Positions 1 through 11,433 of a stretch of DNA of 64,000 nucleotides are shown here, in pieces. The DNA lies in contig NC_054712.1 of assembly GCF_016097555.1 (NCBI RefSeq), positions 53,302,876 through 53,366,875 of the forward strand. The letters are read 5' to 3'. How positions within the stretch are numbered: position 1 is the stretch's first letter; each line of letters starts with the position of its first letter. The DNA is from Gigantopelta aegis (Eukaryota; Mollusca; Gastropoda; Neomphalida; Peltospiridae). The notes under the pieces were generated by a model. It did not search any database and was not told the DNA's origin. It was given only the letters and a program-made list of their open reading frames with translations. The position numbers and the translations under genes were made by a program.

Positions 1-560
1 GCATAGAATAATCACAGTATTTTTAAAGAGCATTTACAGGCATAGAATAATCAGTTTTTTAATATAGCATTTACATGAATTTTTATAGTAAATATATTTA
101 AAGTAGTGAGTATTGTATTGTATTGTTTTTGCTTAACCACACCTCTAGAGCACCATGTTTTATTATGCACTGACTACTGGATGTCAAACATATGATAATT
201 CTAACAAATAGGCTTTGAGAAAATCAATATATTTGTAAATTCACGTTCCCAAGCTATTTATTAAATAGAACATTCACAGGCATATAACGCTTATTGATAG
301 CATTTAAATAACACTGACAGAGATGACATTTATATATTTTAGAATAAACCTCATCACATATGATACTTGCTTAAATATATTTAAATTTTTCAGCATAATC
401 TTGACTTACTATTAATAAAATAATTAGTTTTCTGAGCCCAGCATGATCTATTATGAGATATTTATTAGAAATGTTTGCTCAACAAAACCATATTACTTTG
501 TTCCAACTATAATTAATAACTAAAAACATTTTTTTATTGGCAGCCAATTCTTGTTTCAAT

Positions 561-842
561 AATGGTACGGTGCTCACCTGATGCACAGTCGGTCTAGGAT
601 CGATCCCTGTCGTGGGCCCATTGGGCTATTTTTTGTTACAGAAGAGCACCACGGTTGGTATATTAAAGGCAGTGGTATGTGCTATCCTGTCTGTGCATAT
701 AAAAGGTTCCTTGCTATTAACAGAATAATGCAGTGGGTTTCGTCTCTAAGACTATATGTCTAAATTACCAAATGTTTGACATCCAATAGCCGATGATTAA
801 TAAATCAATGTGCTCCTATGATGTCATTAAACAAAAAAAACC
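561..842 (+). repeat. tRNA-derived SINE, head A with tail 2
   Basis: Contains the B-box-like ggatcgatccctgtcg, the shared body gcatataaaaggttccttgc and a tail ending gtcattaaacaaaaa. The A-box end is degenerate. Lies downstream of TCAIM exon 991-1123, in the next intron. Confidence 0.75.
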
Positions 843-990
843 TTTAACAATGACCCCATTGGCTACAAATCGTGTTACCAATTTAGATTATCTATAACAA
901 ACCCAAGTAGCTTGTGAATGAATGTGAAAAACAAGTGCTATCAACAGACATAAACACAATTTTCTATTTCATTAAAATAAATGTGCTTAC

Positions 991-1123
991 ATTTCTTTAA
1001 CTCATCTTTGGATTCGTCTTGAGGACGGACATAAAATAAGACATTGGTCGGCCTGGCAGACCCCGTCTTCTGGAGTGACGACAAATATTCATGTAATTTC
1101 TTTAGCGATTCCTCATTTACATT
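991..1123 (-). CDS. TCAIM: TCAIM exon after FGQFPRER
   Basis: A 133-bp exon. The acceptor is a poly-T tract followed by cag (1124-1126); the donor is gtaagc just below 991. It is in frame with the 2135-2258 exon and ends in phase 1. It codes NVNEESLKKLHEYLSSLQK, then KTGSARPTNVLFYVRPQDES and KDELKK. The next exon is outside the window. Confidence 0.85.
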
Positions 1124-2258
1124 CTGAAAAAAAAAAAAAAAATGATCATTAAGTAATAAACCTACAAATCAAGACTCAGGGTCCGACAAATCCACTAGCC
1201 CTCGGTCCCAGCTAGTGACGTTCTGGTCTGCAGGAGCTAGTGAAAATATTCACCAGTAATACACTAACCAAAGCTTCTGTGTGGACTAGTGACTTTCTAC
1301 AGAAATGTCTCAAACCCTGAGACTCTTATAGTAAACAAATGTTTTTTTATTTAACGACGCCACTAGAGCACATTGATTTTTTATCTTATCATCGGTTATT
1401 GGACGTCAAACATATGGTCATTCTGACAGGGGTTTTTTTGGATTTTTTTTAAAGAAGGGTTTGAAGTCGGTATCTGGATTAAAAATCCCATGCCTCGACT
1501 GGGATCCGAACCCAGTACCTACCAGCCTGTAGACTGATGGCCTAACCACGACGCCACTGAGGCCGGTCCTATAAATAGATACAACAGTCAATATATAAGC
1601 AGGGTTTAAACTGTTGTTTGCCAAATCACCAGCAACAACAAGTTCTATATAATTTGCAGATTTATTTCATTATTTATTCATTGATCAAAAAACTATTTTT
1701 AAAAAATCATGTTTCTTTATAGATCTACAACATTTTTTAGTGGTTTGGCTGAGACTTATATTTAAGTACATTTTTTTTTTTTTTTTTTTACCAAATGGCT
1801 AATGGTTTTTGGAATCCAGTTTAAACACTATGTAAGTCAAAGAAATGAACAATGAATAATTCTTTGATTATTTAAAATAACAAAGGTTGTCAGGTCCTGT
1901 TTAATTTAAACAGAGCCAACACTGGAAAGAATTTAGTTTTAGCCAATTTTTAGATAGGTAGAGAATTTTGTTTAAAATATTAAAAAGCGATTAATTTAAA
2001 CAAAAAATGTATTTGCTAAATACTAAATATTATAGCCACTTTACAAGTATAAAAATTAGCAATTGGCTAATTTGGCAATGTTCAGGGTGAGCCCTGTTAA
2101 ATGCAGTAAATGACCATTGAACAATTTCTCTTACCCTTTCTCTTGGAAACTGTCCAAACAAGTCTGGGTGGACGATGAAGTAAAATGGTCTCAGAGCATT
2201 TGCAGTTTCTTGAGTAGACAAACTTCGCACAATTGTGTAGACAATTCTATATCGTAAC
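991..2258 (-). CDS. TCAIM: TCAIM homologue, two internal exons (partial gene)
   Basis: Two exons, 2135-2258 then 991-1123, join in phase and give a peptide with ALRPFYFIVHPDLFGQFPRE followed by NVNEESLKKLHEYLSSLQK and NVLFYVRPQDES. I recognise the N-terminal part of T-cell activation inhibitor, mitochondrial (TCAIM; DUF4460 region), whose human form has ALRPFYFAVHPDFFGQHPRE and VNENSLKRL at the same places. The HPD tripeptide recalls the J-domain signature. Family members are mitochondrial; the exact biochemical role is not settled. Both exons have AG acceptors and GTAAG donors. The 5' exon with the start codon lies to the right of 2258 and I could not find it; the remaining exons lie left of position 1. 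SINE fragments sit in both introns. Confidence 0.85.
1171..1325. repeat. Short MITE, CAGGGT terminal inverted repeats
   Basis: About 150 bp bounded by gactcagggt and accctgagac with repeated ctagtga/tcactag motifs inside. The CAGGG termini resemble hAT-type elements. It lies in a TCAIM intron. Confidence 0.45.
1337..1567 (-). repeat. tRNA-derived SINE, head B, internally deleted
   Basis: Head accggcctcagtggcgtcgt with B box gggttcggatccca sits at the right end (about 1500-1567). The central body is missing, the head running directly into the tail region ttggacgtcaaacatatggt. It lies between the two TCAIM exons. Confidence 0.75.
1892..2096. repeat. AT-rich dispersed repeat (CAGGGCTCACACTG family)
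   Basis: Has the block ttagccaattttta and ends ttcagggtgagccctg. Related copies are at 16496-16650 and 26772-26940. The termini cagggctcacactg/cagtgtgagccc are again hAT-like. Directly 3' (transcript sense) of the TCAIM exon at 2135. Confidence 0.45.
2135..2258 (-). CDS. TCAIM: TCAIM exon with the FYFIVHPDLFG motif
   Basis: A 124-bp exon. The acceptor is ttccag with its AG at 2259-2260; the donor is gtaag just below 2135. It begins with the last base of a split codon, so the upstream exon must end in phase 2. It codes LRYRIVYTIVRSLSTQETAN, then ALRPFYFIVHPDLFGQFPRE and R. The basic, hydroxyl-rich stretch ahead of the motif fits a mitochondrial presequence that starts in the previous exon. 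Confidence 0.85.
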
Positions 2259-2607
2259 CTGGAACCAGTTTAAATAACAATAATTACTTAGACATCATTA
2301 TAAATTATATAATAATTTATACGAACAGGGCAAGTTCTGGGTCAGCAGAAACGTTCGTTAAATTATTTAGTAAATTAAAAAAATTTAAGAAACCCATTTA
2401 TTTTCTAAAAACGTATTAATTATTTCATGAAATTATTTCGCCAAATTAAAATAAAATTTGCCATTGTTTTAAAAATTCACAATTGGCAAGTGCTAGTCCC
2501 GACAAATGTTCGATGACTTTTAAAATTAACTAGTCAAAAACAAATACTGTAAATCATAAAATGTTAGCGATATAAAATTTTGAGAAATCCAAATAAGTGA
2601 CATAAAA

Positions 2608-2786
2608 GTTTGTTTTGTTTAACGACACCACTAGAGCACATTGATTTATTAATCCTCGGCTATTGGATGTCAAAGATTTGGTAATTTTTACAGTCTTAGA
2701 GGAAACCCACTACATTTATTCATTGGTAGCAAGGGATCTTTTATATGCACCATACAACAAACAGGATAGCACATACCATCGGCTCT
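2608..2786 (-). repeat. SINE fragment, tail 2
   Basis: Starts tttgttttgtttaacgacac (reverse of the tail) and stops after gggatcttttatatgcacca; the tRNA-like head is missing. Lies in the TCAIM intron upstream of exon 2135-2258. Confidence 0.7.
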
Positions 2787-3116
2787 CCGATGAAGGGGCG
2801 AATATACAGTTTTGCCAAGTTACGTAATAACGTTATCAAAATTTGACGTTTTTAAAAATGATCCTATTTGAAACTGATATCATAAAATCTCATAAAATTT
2901 TGACAGTCATTAAACTGAACATTGTGTATTTTAATTCCAGAAGGTTTCATGTGATTCTGAATATTTTTTCTATTAAATAGTCTGTTTAAGTACATATTCG
3001 CCCTTTTGTGAAATAACATATCATTCCACTTTGATGATTCAACCACAATTTCCCTTTTTGATGGATATCGTCTAGCTTGGCTGCAATGTATTCAGCATCT
3101 GTTCTTTATTGATTTG

Positions 3117-3385
3117 ACCGGCCTCGGTGGTATAGTGAGTAACTTACAGCTGGTAGGTACTGGGTTCGCATCCCTTTATAGGCTTCCACCCAGAAAGAAT
3201 TCTCTAAATGAATTAATGTATGGTTAACAAAGCCCAAGCACAAAAAACACACCAGCCATTAGGTATCAAAGGTTAAGTACATGAATGAGTTCGCTATTTA
3301 ACCACCGACAACTACCCTGTCCTAGACAGACCACCCAGATAGTGAAGGTGAGTGTCCAGGGCATGGTGCTTTAAGTTTAATATAA
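3117..3385 (+). repeat. tRNA-derived SINE, head C
   Basis: Head accggcctcggtggtatagt with B-box-like gggttcgcatcc, then a body unlike the A/B families: aatgaattaatgtatggtta, ctgtcctagacagaccaccc. It ends in gctttaagtttaatataagc. Other head C copies: 11434-11712, 20160-20720 (interrupted), 27672-27930. Confidence 0.7.
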
Positions 3386-3713
3386 GCAAGGAAAAATCAA
3401 AGTTAAGCTGAATTAAGATAACCATATTCTAACGATTTTGGTCTAAAAATGAAGCAGTTATAATGTGGCTGGCAATTAATGATCCAATATTAAAACATAC
3501 AACATAATTTAATTATAGAACAATAGTTGGACAATGAGTAACTTACACGACCGCTTTGATGTCTATTCATGATCATAATAATGAATTTTATGGCAATTTT
3601 ATTAAGAAGACGTTCAACATGAACATCAGTACGTCTTATTTCTGCATTGTCATAAAATAGCAAACTAGCAATTAATAGTATTGAAAAACGAAAAAACACA
3701 ACACTTCACTGAA

Positions 3714-4027
3714 CGTTTGTTTTGTTTAACGACACCACTGGAGCACATCAATTAATTAATCATCAAACTGGATGTCAAACATTTGGTAATTTTGACTTGT
3801 AGTCATCAGAGGAAACTCGATACATTTTTTCTAATGCAGCAAGTGATCTTTTATATGCACTTTTCCAGAGACAGGAAAACACATGACACGGCCTTTGTCC
3901 AGTTGTAGTACACTGGTTGTAACGAGAAGAAAACCCAATCAGCTGAATGGATCCACCTAGGTGATTCAATCTTGCGACGGAAGCACCTCAAGCGAGCACT
4001 CAACTAACTGAGCTAAATCCCGCTCCC
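3714..4027 (-). repeat. tRNA-derived SINE, head D with tail 2
   Basis: Head at the right end reads, on the minus strand, gagcgggatttagctcagtt (a textbook A box TAGCTCAGTT). The B-box region is degenerate. The body has the shared tataaaagatcacttgctgc, and the tail is the caaacatttggtaattttga type. A second head D copy is at 10840-11053 and a remnant at 23560-23768. Confidence 0.75.
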
Positions 4028-4209
4028 TTCATTGAACATATGCATAGCTGGTGTCAGTAACTGCTGATTCCAGATTTCAAATCAAATGATCAAAAATGCA
4101 TATAATAATGAAACAATGTTATTCAGTAATTAATGAATATCCATGATAAATCAATACAATATAACATTCCCATTCATGAACTAACATTATAGATGATGAC
4201 ATTAAACTT

Positions 4210-6590
4210 TAAAATATACTGATCAAAATAAGTAAGGAATATTCGAAATCAATTGTGAATAATTACAGAACGAAAACAATATAAAAATATAAACCAGGTG
4301 CATTATGCATTATAACATTTCTACTTAACGCATCCCCCAAACACAGCTGTTCGTAGAAACACAAATCTTGTGAGCACATATTGAACATGATTGGTGTGCA
4401 ACTTCGAATTTAACACTGTTTGCATACATTCTGCATTCACGTCTTGTTTTAATACATACACTAGGTCTCAACCCCAGAGGCACACTGTCGTCAATATTTG
4501 TCCATTTCGTAAACATTTAACATCTGCAACGTGGGAAAAGAGTTCTGGGTATGCTCCAGGTTGGAACAACGTAGCGAATTGTTGCACAAACACTCAACGT
4601 GTCTCAGAGAGTGATTAGTAGTTTGTGGACCCGACATCCAATGACTAAACGTGAATGATCGGCCTCGTTTAGGCCTGCCTAGGGCCACAACTCCAGTTCA
4701 AGATCGCCTCATCAGAACCTACACTTTGAGAAATCGAGGCCAATCTGCATCTCAGATAGTCAACCACCTTCGTGTTACAGCTGAAGTGAGGATCTCAGGT
4801 CAGACGATTCGAAACAGATGGCGTGCACATCAACTCCAACGCTGGACTCACTTCACGACCACTTTGACGGTGAGACACATTGCTGCCAGACGTAGACAAT
4901 GGTGGGCACGTCGCTGGACTAGAGTGATGTTTTCAAAGGAATCATGGAGTACTCTCTAGATGTGCATGATCAGCATGACCGGATTTGTCAATGTCCCATT
5001 GAGCCATATGTCGAGGTTAACATCCAAGTTCATGACTATTTTGGAGGGGGCAGTTATGCCTGTGGTGAAATTGCCATGACTTCCAGAATGTAACTTTTTT
5101 TTTTAATTTTTTTTTTTTTAAATAATTTATTGCCCCAGAAATAGGTTATATAGTGTCTGGGTTGGGGCCCTGATTTCACTACCTTACAATGTACATAGCA
5201 AACAATATACTATTACTAATATATAAGAAAGGAGCAGTAACAAAAGTGGAAATAAAAAGAAGATTGAAAATAGTAAACTTAAAATGAAGTTATTGATATA
5301 CTTCCAAACTGGCGTCATACTTAAAATTATGCACATAACAAAAGTATTAAGTGTCTCAGTTGTGGCATTCTAGAACTTTTAACCATGGTCCCCAATTGTC
5401 GTCGAATTCTGTATGTAAAAAGTTTTTATAATATATGTATTTTTCTATTTGTAAATTATCTTTAATAAAATTGTTGATACCAGTTTCATTTAGTGTACTC
5501 TTTTGTAATTTTGATTTGTATATGTAATATTTTACGTTAACAATTAACCAGTTTACAAATGTATGTTTACTATTTATAATTCCAAATAAAACTGTGTTCC
5601 TATTCAACTGGGTATAATCACCTTTTTGTAATAACCATTTTTCTATAATAGTTCAACGACTTTAGGACATTCATAAAATAGATGCTGCAGTGTTTCTGGT
5701 TCATGTGAACAAAAGTTACATATACTAGAATCAATCAGTTTTATTTTATGTAAAAAGGCATTTGTTGGTATAATTCTATGTAAAATCTGGTATTGAAACC
5801 ACAACAGCGTTGGGTCTTTTAAAGAGCAAAATGGTAAACTATAATATTTTGCCCATAATGAAGAGGTAAAATCACACCCTTCCGCTGAATATTTCATTTG
5901 TGATGTAGGAACTATAGATGATTTATTTAGTAGTTTGTAAAAGATTTTACTTCCCAATTGGTCTTTTAGAAAGAATTTAATTTTCCATGGAAATATTGGA
6001 TTTTTGCCTAAATTGAATGTTTGGTTATTTGTATTTATTTTATCATGCATAAAGGATTCCAGAATGCAACTTCACATTGTCCAATGGAGGCTCACAGGCC
6101 AGTACTATTGACTAATGTGTGTGCCTTTCGCGTGTCACGTTGACCAAAAATTTGTTTGTCAAGACAACAATGTCCGTGCATATCGTAGTAGACTAGTGAC
6201 GGCATTCGTGCAACAGCAAAACATCCACGCACTTCCTTGGCCAGCTCCAGACCTTTCAACCATTGAACAAATCTGGGACATTATGGGGCGACAAGTTGAA
6301 GGTCATCTGACTACTTTGGCCGAGTTGGGAGTAGCACTCTAAGACGAATGGGTCAGAATACCCCATCATCAGATTGGACACTTGATAAGTAGAATGTCTG
6401 ACCGGATCCATGCATGTTTGGCAAATCGTGAGGATTCAACCAGTTACTAACCCCTGAACCAAAAACATCAATTTGTGGTTCATCTCTCCATGTCAAACTA
6501 CCCAGACATTAAAATTTCACGCTAATGCATTGTCTAATAACCTGTTGTTATTTTGCAATAATTCCTATTAAAAGATAAAATGAACAATAT
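4210..6590 (+). mobile_element. Tc1/mariner-like DNA transposon, degenerate, split by a LINE
   Basis: The left part (about 4530-4960) keeps a Tc1 helix-turn-helix region: NDRPRLGLPRATTPVQDRLI, then IRTYTLRNRGQSASQIVNHL and ISGQTIRNRWRAH. The right part (6115-6342) keeps VCQDNNVRAYRSRLV and WPAPDLSTIEQIWDIMGRQV, the PW-P-SPDLNPIEHLWD region with the second and third catalytic acids. Frames are broken in several places, including a stop at 4957-4959 just past FSKESWSTL. The two halves are separated by an L1-like fragment. Weak terminal inverted similarity is seen near 4225 and 6570; exact ends are uncertain. Confidence 0.8.
5096..6056 (-). mobile_element. L1/Tx1-like LINE 3' fragment inserted in the Tc1-like element
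   Basis: Minus strand codes the C-terminal region of an L1-type ORF2: WFQYQILHRIIPTNAFLHKI, then DSSICNFCSHEPETLQHLFY and ECPKV, a CxxC-H-C knuckle typical of the clade. A frame break lies between 5607 and 5643. The + strand left end is a poly-T tract (5096-5120), i.e. the poly-A tail of the minus-strand element. The sequence ttccagaatg[t/c]aact flanks it at 5081-5095 and 6057-6071, a clear target-site duplication. Only the last 960 bp were inserted, so it is 5'-truncated. Confidence 0.85.
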
Positions 6591-6602
6591 CCATTAGTTA
6601 AA

Positions 6603-7205
6603 TAGAGGATAATAAACGAGTTACCAGTTATTATCAAATTTATGTCCCGAGTGAAATAATTTTCAGTTGTCGCGAGCTTTAGCGAGTGACAAATGAAAAT
6701 TATTTCACGAGGGACATAAATTTGATAATAACTGGTACTGAGTTTGTTATTCTATTTATTACCTCAGCTATTTTTTCTCTAAAGGCTTTAGTTTCGACGC
6801 ACATGCATGAAGGCTAACCTGTATAGGAACGATGTAAACCACTTTACGCACTGTTCTGAGAATTACTATAATGTTATAATTTAATCACGTTCATAGATAA
6901 TTTTAAAAAACACAAGTTCTCTTTATTCTGCTTCCAAATCTATAATGAATTGCATTAAAATGACATTTTGTTATTAATTTAACACCAAAAACAGAGACCC
7001 GTAAAGGCAAACTCTTTAAACTACATGACGTCATTTTGTGTTTGTCAAATCGTGATGCCGTCATATTTAGTACCGACAAAGTCATTGGTTTGTAAGCGTC
7101 AAATTGTCCAATAGTATTGTTCGTTAGACCAATGCAGAATATTTCTCACTGAGAAATATGGAAAATATTTTCCGTTATGAGTGACCGCTGGGGTAATAAT
7201 GTTAT
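6603..7205. repeat. Hairpin MITE, ttattacc(c/t)cagc family, copy 1
   Basis: First an imperfect palindrome (6603-6770): ccagttattatcaaatttat and tttatgtcccgagtgaaata recur inverted after a short loop. Then a segment bounded by attacctcagc (about 6769) and gctggggtaat (about 7190). Copies: 31960-32262, 36888-37458, and a fragment at 25190-25312. No coding capacity. Confidence 0.6.
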
Positions 7206-8468
7206 ATATGAATACCCCTAATTATTTTGAACAGTATATAATAATAATTTTATCATGAATGGAACAAAATTAATTATTGGAGCTAATCAACACTAGACAT
7301 ATAGTAGTTGTGGGTGATCCCTAATGCTAGCAGTGATCAATTTGAAATTTACATGAATATAAGATTGATAAATAGAGCACGTGTTTATAAATGCATTCAT
7401 CAAGTTGTCTTTTGCATTAAAACATTCGCCTTTTGTGCGAGAATATAATGCACTAGTTAATCTCGTCACTTCTCTGACAAACCGGCGAATGTAAATACGG
7501 CTGTTCGTCAAATAATGCTACAGGCTTTATCCAACAATCTGCCTCACTGTCTAAAAGTAATTAATTAATTAACTAATTAAAGAAGTAAAATATCAAGTTG
7601 CTGTTTTCAGAATAAAAATCTACGGGCCCAACCATATGAAAAATGTTTTTATGTCAATTTTCAAAACTTTGAATATTCACCCCTTCGTCGGAGCGCCGAC
7701 GATACCACAGCCCTTGATATACTAGCTGTGGTGCACTGGCTGGAACGAGAAATAGCATTTAAAAGAATCCATATTAAAAAATTTCCTGGAGAATGCCCCC
7801 GTATTCCCCTAGACATTTCAAACAGTCACACTGCGACCCTAATAACGACACCGATCACTGCCCCCTCCCCCCCCTTAAAAATATGCTCCGAAGGGGCTGC
7901 AACATTCAATGTCACTTTGTCACGTTTGTTTTCAGAATATACAAAATAACAGTACGACTTGCTTCTCAAATTTCATTAAAAATAAACAACAAGTAAATTA
8001 CGACTTTCGATACACTTTTTTTCGATTGTTTTGAATAATTGACATTTGAAGCACCAGCAAGGTCAGTAAAAACACGGATTGTTTGGTGGGAGCCACAGAT
8101 ATTCATTGAAAACACACCTGTGGATTAGTGACCTCAACATTACTGTAAGCAACAAAATGTTTGCATATGAGCATGATGATACTCTTCTACGCCTTTCATT
8201 TTTTCAATAAAACAAACTTTAATCACTTGAAACGTTCCGTGTTTTTTTAACATTAAAGAATAGGGGTAGATAACTCTCAATACTCAACAGGGGCCTGTTT
8301 TAGGTAAATAGATTGTGTGACAATTTAAAAAAAAAGAAGAGACATTACTCCGATTATTTACTAAAAGAACAAAGTGCTTGAGAATATTTACTTTACCAAT
8401 GAACAATAATGCTGTGCTATTTGAATATTAACTTGCTCTGTTTGTTAGTCCGATACATGTCATCAACA

Positions 8469-8480
<12 letters not shown>
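7200..8480. other. Intergenic, no gene seen
   Basis: AT-rich. A head A SINE scrap sits at 7690-7765 (ctagctgtggtgcactggct). It is preceded by ttcaccccttcgtcggagcg, which recurs inverted at 2786-2806 (ctctccgatgaaggggcgaa), so both belong to one further dispersed element. I see nothing else. Confidence 0.5.
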
Positions 8481-8732
<252 letters not shown>

Positions 8733-8996
8733 CAGTGTGGGTGTATGGTGGGGAAGAGTTAGTTTTGTTTTAATAATTTATATTGGTCATAATTGTTGTC
8801 ATCATTCTTTATAATTATGGTTGTTATTATAGTGTTCTTATTAGATGACCACAGGGCAAATTAGCTAAGCCTTGCAGTGTATCATTTAAAAAACATAATC
8901 TTCTTCTTATTATTATTAAACAACAGCTTTTTGTTCAACAACTTAACCCAAAATGTAAGAATAAAAATAAACTTTATTGCCATCAATCCAGACAGT

Positions 8997-9262
8997 GAGC
9001 GAGACATAGCCCAGTGGTAAAGCACTCGCCTGATAAGCAGTCAGTATGGGCTATTTTTTGTTCTGGCCAGTCTATGACTGGTATATTAAAGGTATGTTCT
9101 ATCCTGACTCTGGGATGGTGCATATGAAACATCCCTTGCTTCTAACTGAAAAATGTAGCAATTTCCTAAGACTGTCAGAATTAGCAAATGTTCGACATCC
9201 AATAGCCGATGATTAATAAATAAATGTGCTCTAGTGGTGTTGTTAAACAAAAACAAACTTTT
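8997..9262 (+). repeat. SINE, head A with tail 2, B box deleted
   Basis: Has acatagcccagtggtaaagc (A box) but passes from agcagtcagta straight to tgggctattttttgttctgg, lacking the ggatcgatcc B box. Ends ctagtggtgttgttaaacaa. Such a copy should be unable to transcribe from its own Pol III promoter. Confidence 0.75.
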
Positions 9263-9738
9263 TCAATCCAGACACCTGTGGATTTGTACGAGAAGTGGTA
9301 TCGAAGTTTACCTAGTAGTAGGTGACAATAGTAGGTGGTTACACGTTCTGCTATAAAATACTAGACGTATTCACTGAACACTTTGAAGAGGTCAAACTAA
9401 GCCCACAGCTAAAGCCGATGGGAAATGGCAGCATTAGGTCGTTTTGCCCTTATTCGTGTTTGCCCTGGGTCATTTCGTCCTCCAAATGGGTCGTTTCGTC
9501 GCCTCCCACCTTCATATTTATTGTAATATGCTATTCTTTTTTTTTTTTTAGCAAGGAACAATTTTAACTGAGCGAGAGGGTGGGAGGGAAACCAAGCATA
9601 TATTATGCACATTTTTTATTTGTTGGTTAAAGTAATACTTATTGCTGTTCAAAAACAGTAGCGGTCTGAGGATATGACTTGGATTCGGGAATGGCAGGCG
9701 TGTGGGTGGCATGGATGGCTGCACATATCAAGTTGGGG

Positions 9739-10235
9739 GAAGGGGCGGGACATAGCCCAGTGGTAAAGTGCTTGCTTGAAGTGTGGTGGGTCTGGGATCA
9801 ATTCCCGTCGGTGGACCCATTGGGCTATTTCTTGTTCCAGCCAGTGCATGGTGCATATAAAAGATTCCTTGCTACTAATGAAAAAATATAACAAAGAAGG
9901 AAGGAAATGTTTTATTTAACGACACACTCAACACATTTTGTTTACGGTTATATGGCGTCAGACATATGGTTAAAGACCACACAGATATTGAGAGAAGAAA
10001 CCTGTTGTCGCCACTTCATGGGCTACTCTTTTCGATTAGCAGCAATGGGCCCACCGATGGGGATCGATCCCAGACTGACAGCGCATTGAGCGAGCGTTTT
10101 ACCACTGGGCTACATCCCGCCCCGAAAAATGTAACAGGTTTCCCCTCTAAGATAATATGTCAGAATCACCAAATGTATGACATCCAATAGCCGACATCAA
10201 TGTGATCTAGTGGTGTCATTAAACAAAACTTTTTG
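9739..10235 (+). repeat. SINE (head A, tail 2) split by another SINE
   Basis: Outer element: head ggggcgggacatagcccagt at 9739, body to 9890, resuming at 10124 and ending tgtcattaaacaaaactt. The inner one is a minus-strand head A/tail 1 SINE at about 9895-10123. Flanks gaaaaaatataac (about 9878-9890) and gaaaaatgtaac (10124-10135) are the inner element's target duplication. The outer copy is therefore the older. Confidence 0.85.
9895..10123 (-). repeat. Nested SINE, head A with tail 1
   Basis: Tail gaaatgttttatttaacgac at the left, head cactgggctacatcccgccc at the right. The central body is short: ttagcagca runs directly into atgggcccaccgatgggga. Confidence 0.85.
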
Positions 10236-10276
10236 GAAAGACATGAACCATGATGTGTGGGCAGCAAAAGGTGTTC

Positions 10277-10558
10277 AGGGCTTCTAGAATTTTATAAAAA
10301 TCCACTAGCCATGATTAAAAATTCACTAGCCCTACTTTAAATAAATAAAATTTTACTAAAAGTAATAATCAGATATGTCACCTAAAGAGGGAGATAGAGC
10401 TTAAAAATCCTTAGATTGGGGGTGGAAAGAGGGGGCAAGATATTCATGTTTACAAAATATGTAAATGCAGCATTTGACAAGGGGTTGTAGTTATTTACTA
10501 GCCCAACACTCAATATCACTAGACATGGGAGTGGGGCTACCATAATCTAGAAGCCCTG
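10277..10558. repeat. MITE with agggcttctaga termini, copy 1
   Basis: About 282 bp bounded by cagggcttctagaat and taatctagaagccctg, with internal ccactagcc/ggctagtg motifs. The flanks share ggtgtt, a probable target duplication. CAGGG termini suggest a non-autonomous hAT-type element. A longer inverted copy is at 14571-14913. Confidence 0.65.
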
Positions 10559-10839
10559 GTGTTGGAAAATGGGATGAGCTGCCAGATTAGCAAGACATAA
10601 GATGGAATTTAAAAGAAAAAAGAGAAACGGGGCAGTGGGATAAAACCCCCAGAAAAGTGTTCATATAGTGAATTGAACACAAAAGTTTTTTCATGACACT
10701 GATATGTTCCACACACCACAGCAGATGTTGTTAATCAGTTGACCCATTCTTCGATTATTTTTATCAAACTCCACCCAGTGCCCCACGACTGATATATATG
10801 TGGTATGTGCAGTCCTGTATTAGGCAAAATGTCAACCGA

Positions 10840-11200
10840 GGAAATCCGCGACATGTTTTCATTAGCAGCAAGGGATCTTTTATATGCACTTTCCCACAGA
10901 CAGGAAAGCACATACCACAGCATTTGATCAGTTGTGATGCACTAGTTGGAAGGAGAAAAAATCCAATCAGTTGAATGGATCCACTAAGGTGGTTCGATCC
11001 TGCAATGCAAGCACCTCAGGCGAGCACTCAACCGACTGAGCTAAATCCCGCCCGTTCAAATAAAAGATCCCTTGCTGCCAATAAAAAAATGTAGCACGTG
11101 TCCTCCAAGACTATGTCACAACTGCCAAATGTTTGATATCCAGTAGCTAATGCTTAACAAATCAATCGTTCTCTAGCAGGGTCGTTAATAAATTTTAAAA
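10840..11200 (-). repeat. SINE head D copy abutting a SINE tail 2 fragment
   Basis: 10840-11053 is a minus-strand head D SINE with head ctgagctaaatcccgcccg at its right edge. 11054-11200 is a plus-strand body/tail 2 fragment (aataaaagatcccttgctgc to agcagggtcgttaataaa). They meet head to body, either nested insertion or recombination. Confidence 0.65.
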
Positions 11201-11433
11201 ACCTCAGTAGTACTAGTCTCTTATTAAATCAAAACAACTTCAGACAGCAAATTTCCATTTATTTATAAATAAAACATTTAATTAAATCTGTAGTGCTGAC
11301 AAAAGCTAATTTTTTTCAAGTTACAAAATACAGTACCCGTATATTAAATTACTGAAGCGATCATAATAAAACTGTAGACAGACATCACTCTTCTCAATTT
11401 GAAATAATCGAGTGCAGCACATTTTAGTATGCC

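Noticed and set aside
3541-3665. 5' coding exon of TCAIM ending at a gtaagt donor
   Set aside because: In the phase needed to join exon 2135-2258 the stretch contains stops and no usable ATG; at best it is untranslated.
4391-4618. Plus-strand 75-codon frame as a separate gene
   Set aside because: It overlaps the decayed 5' part of the Tc1-like transposase in another frame.
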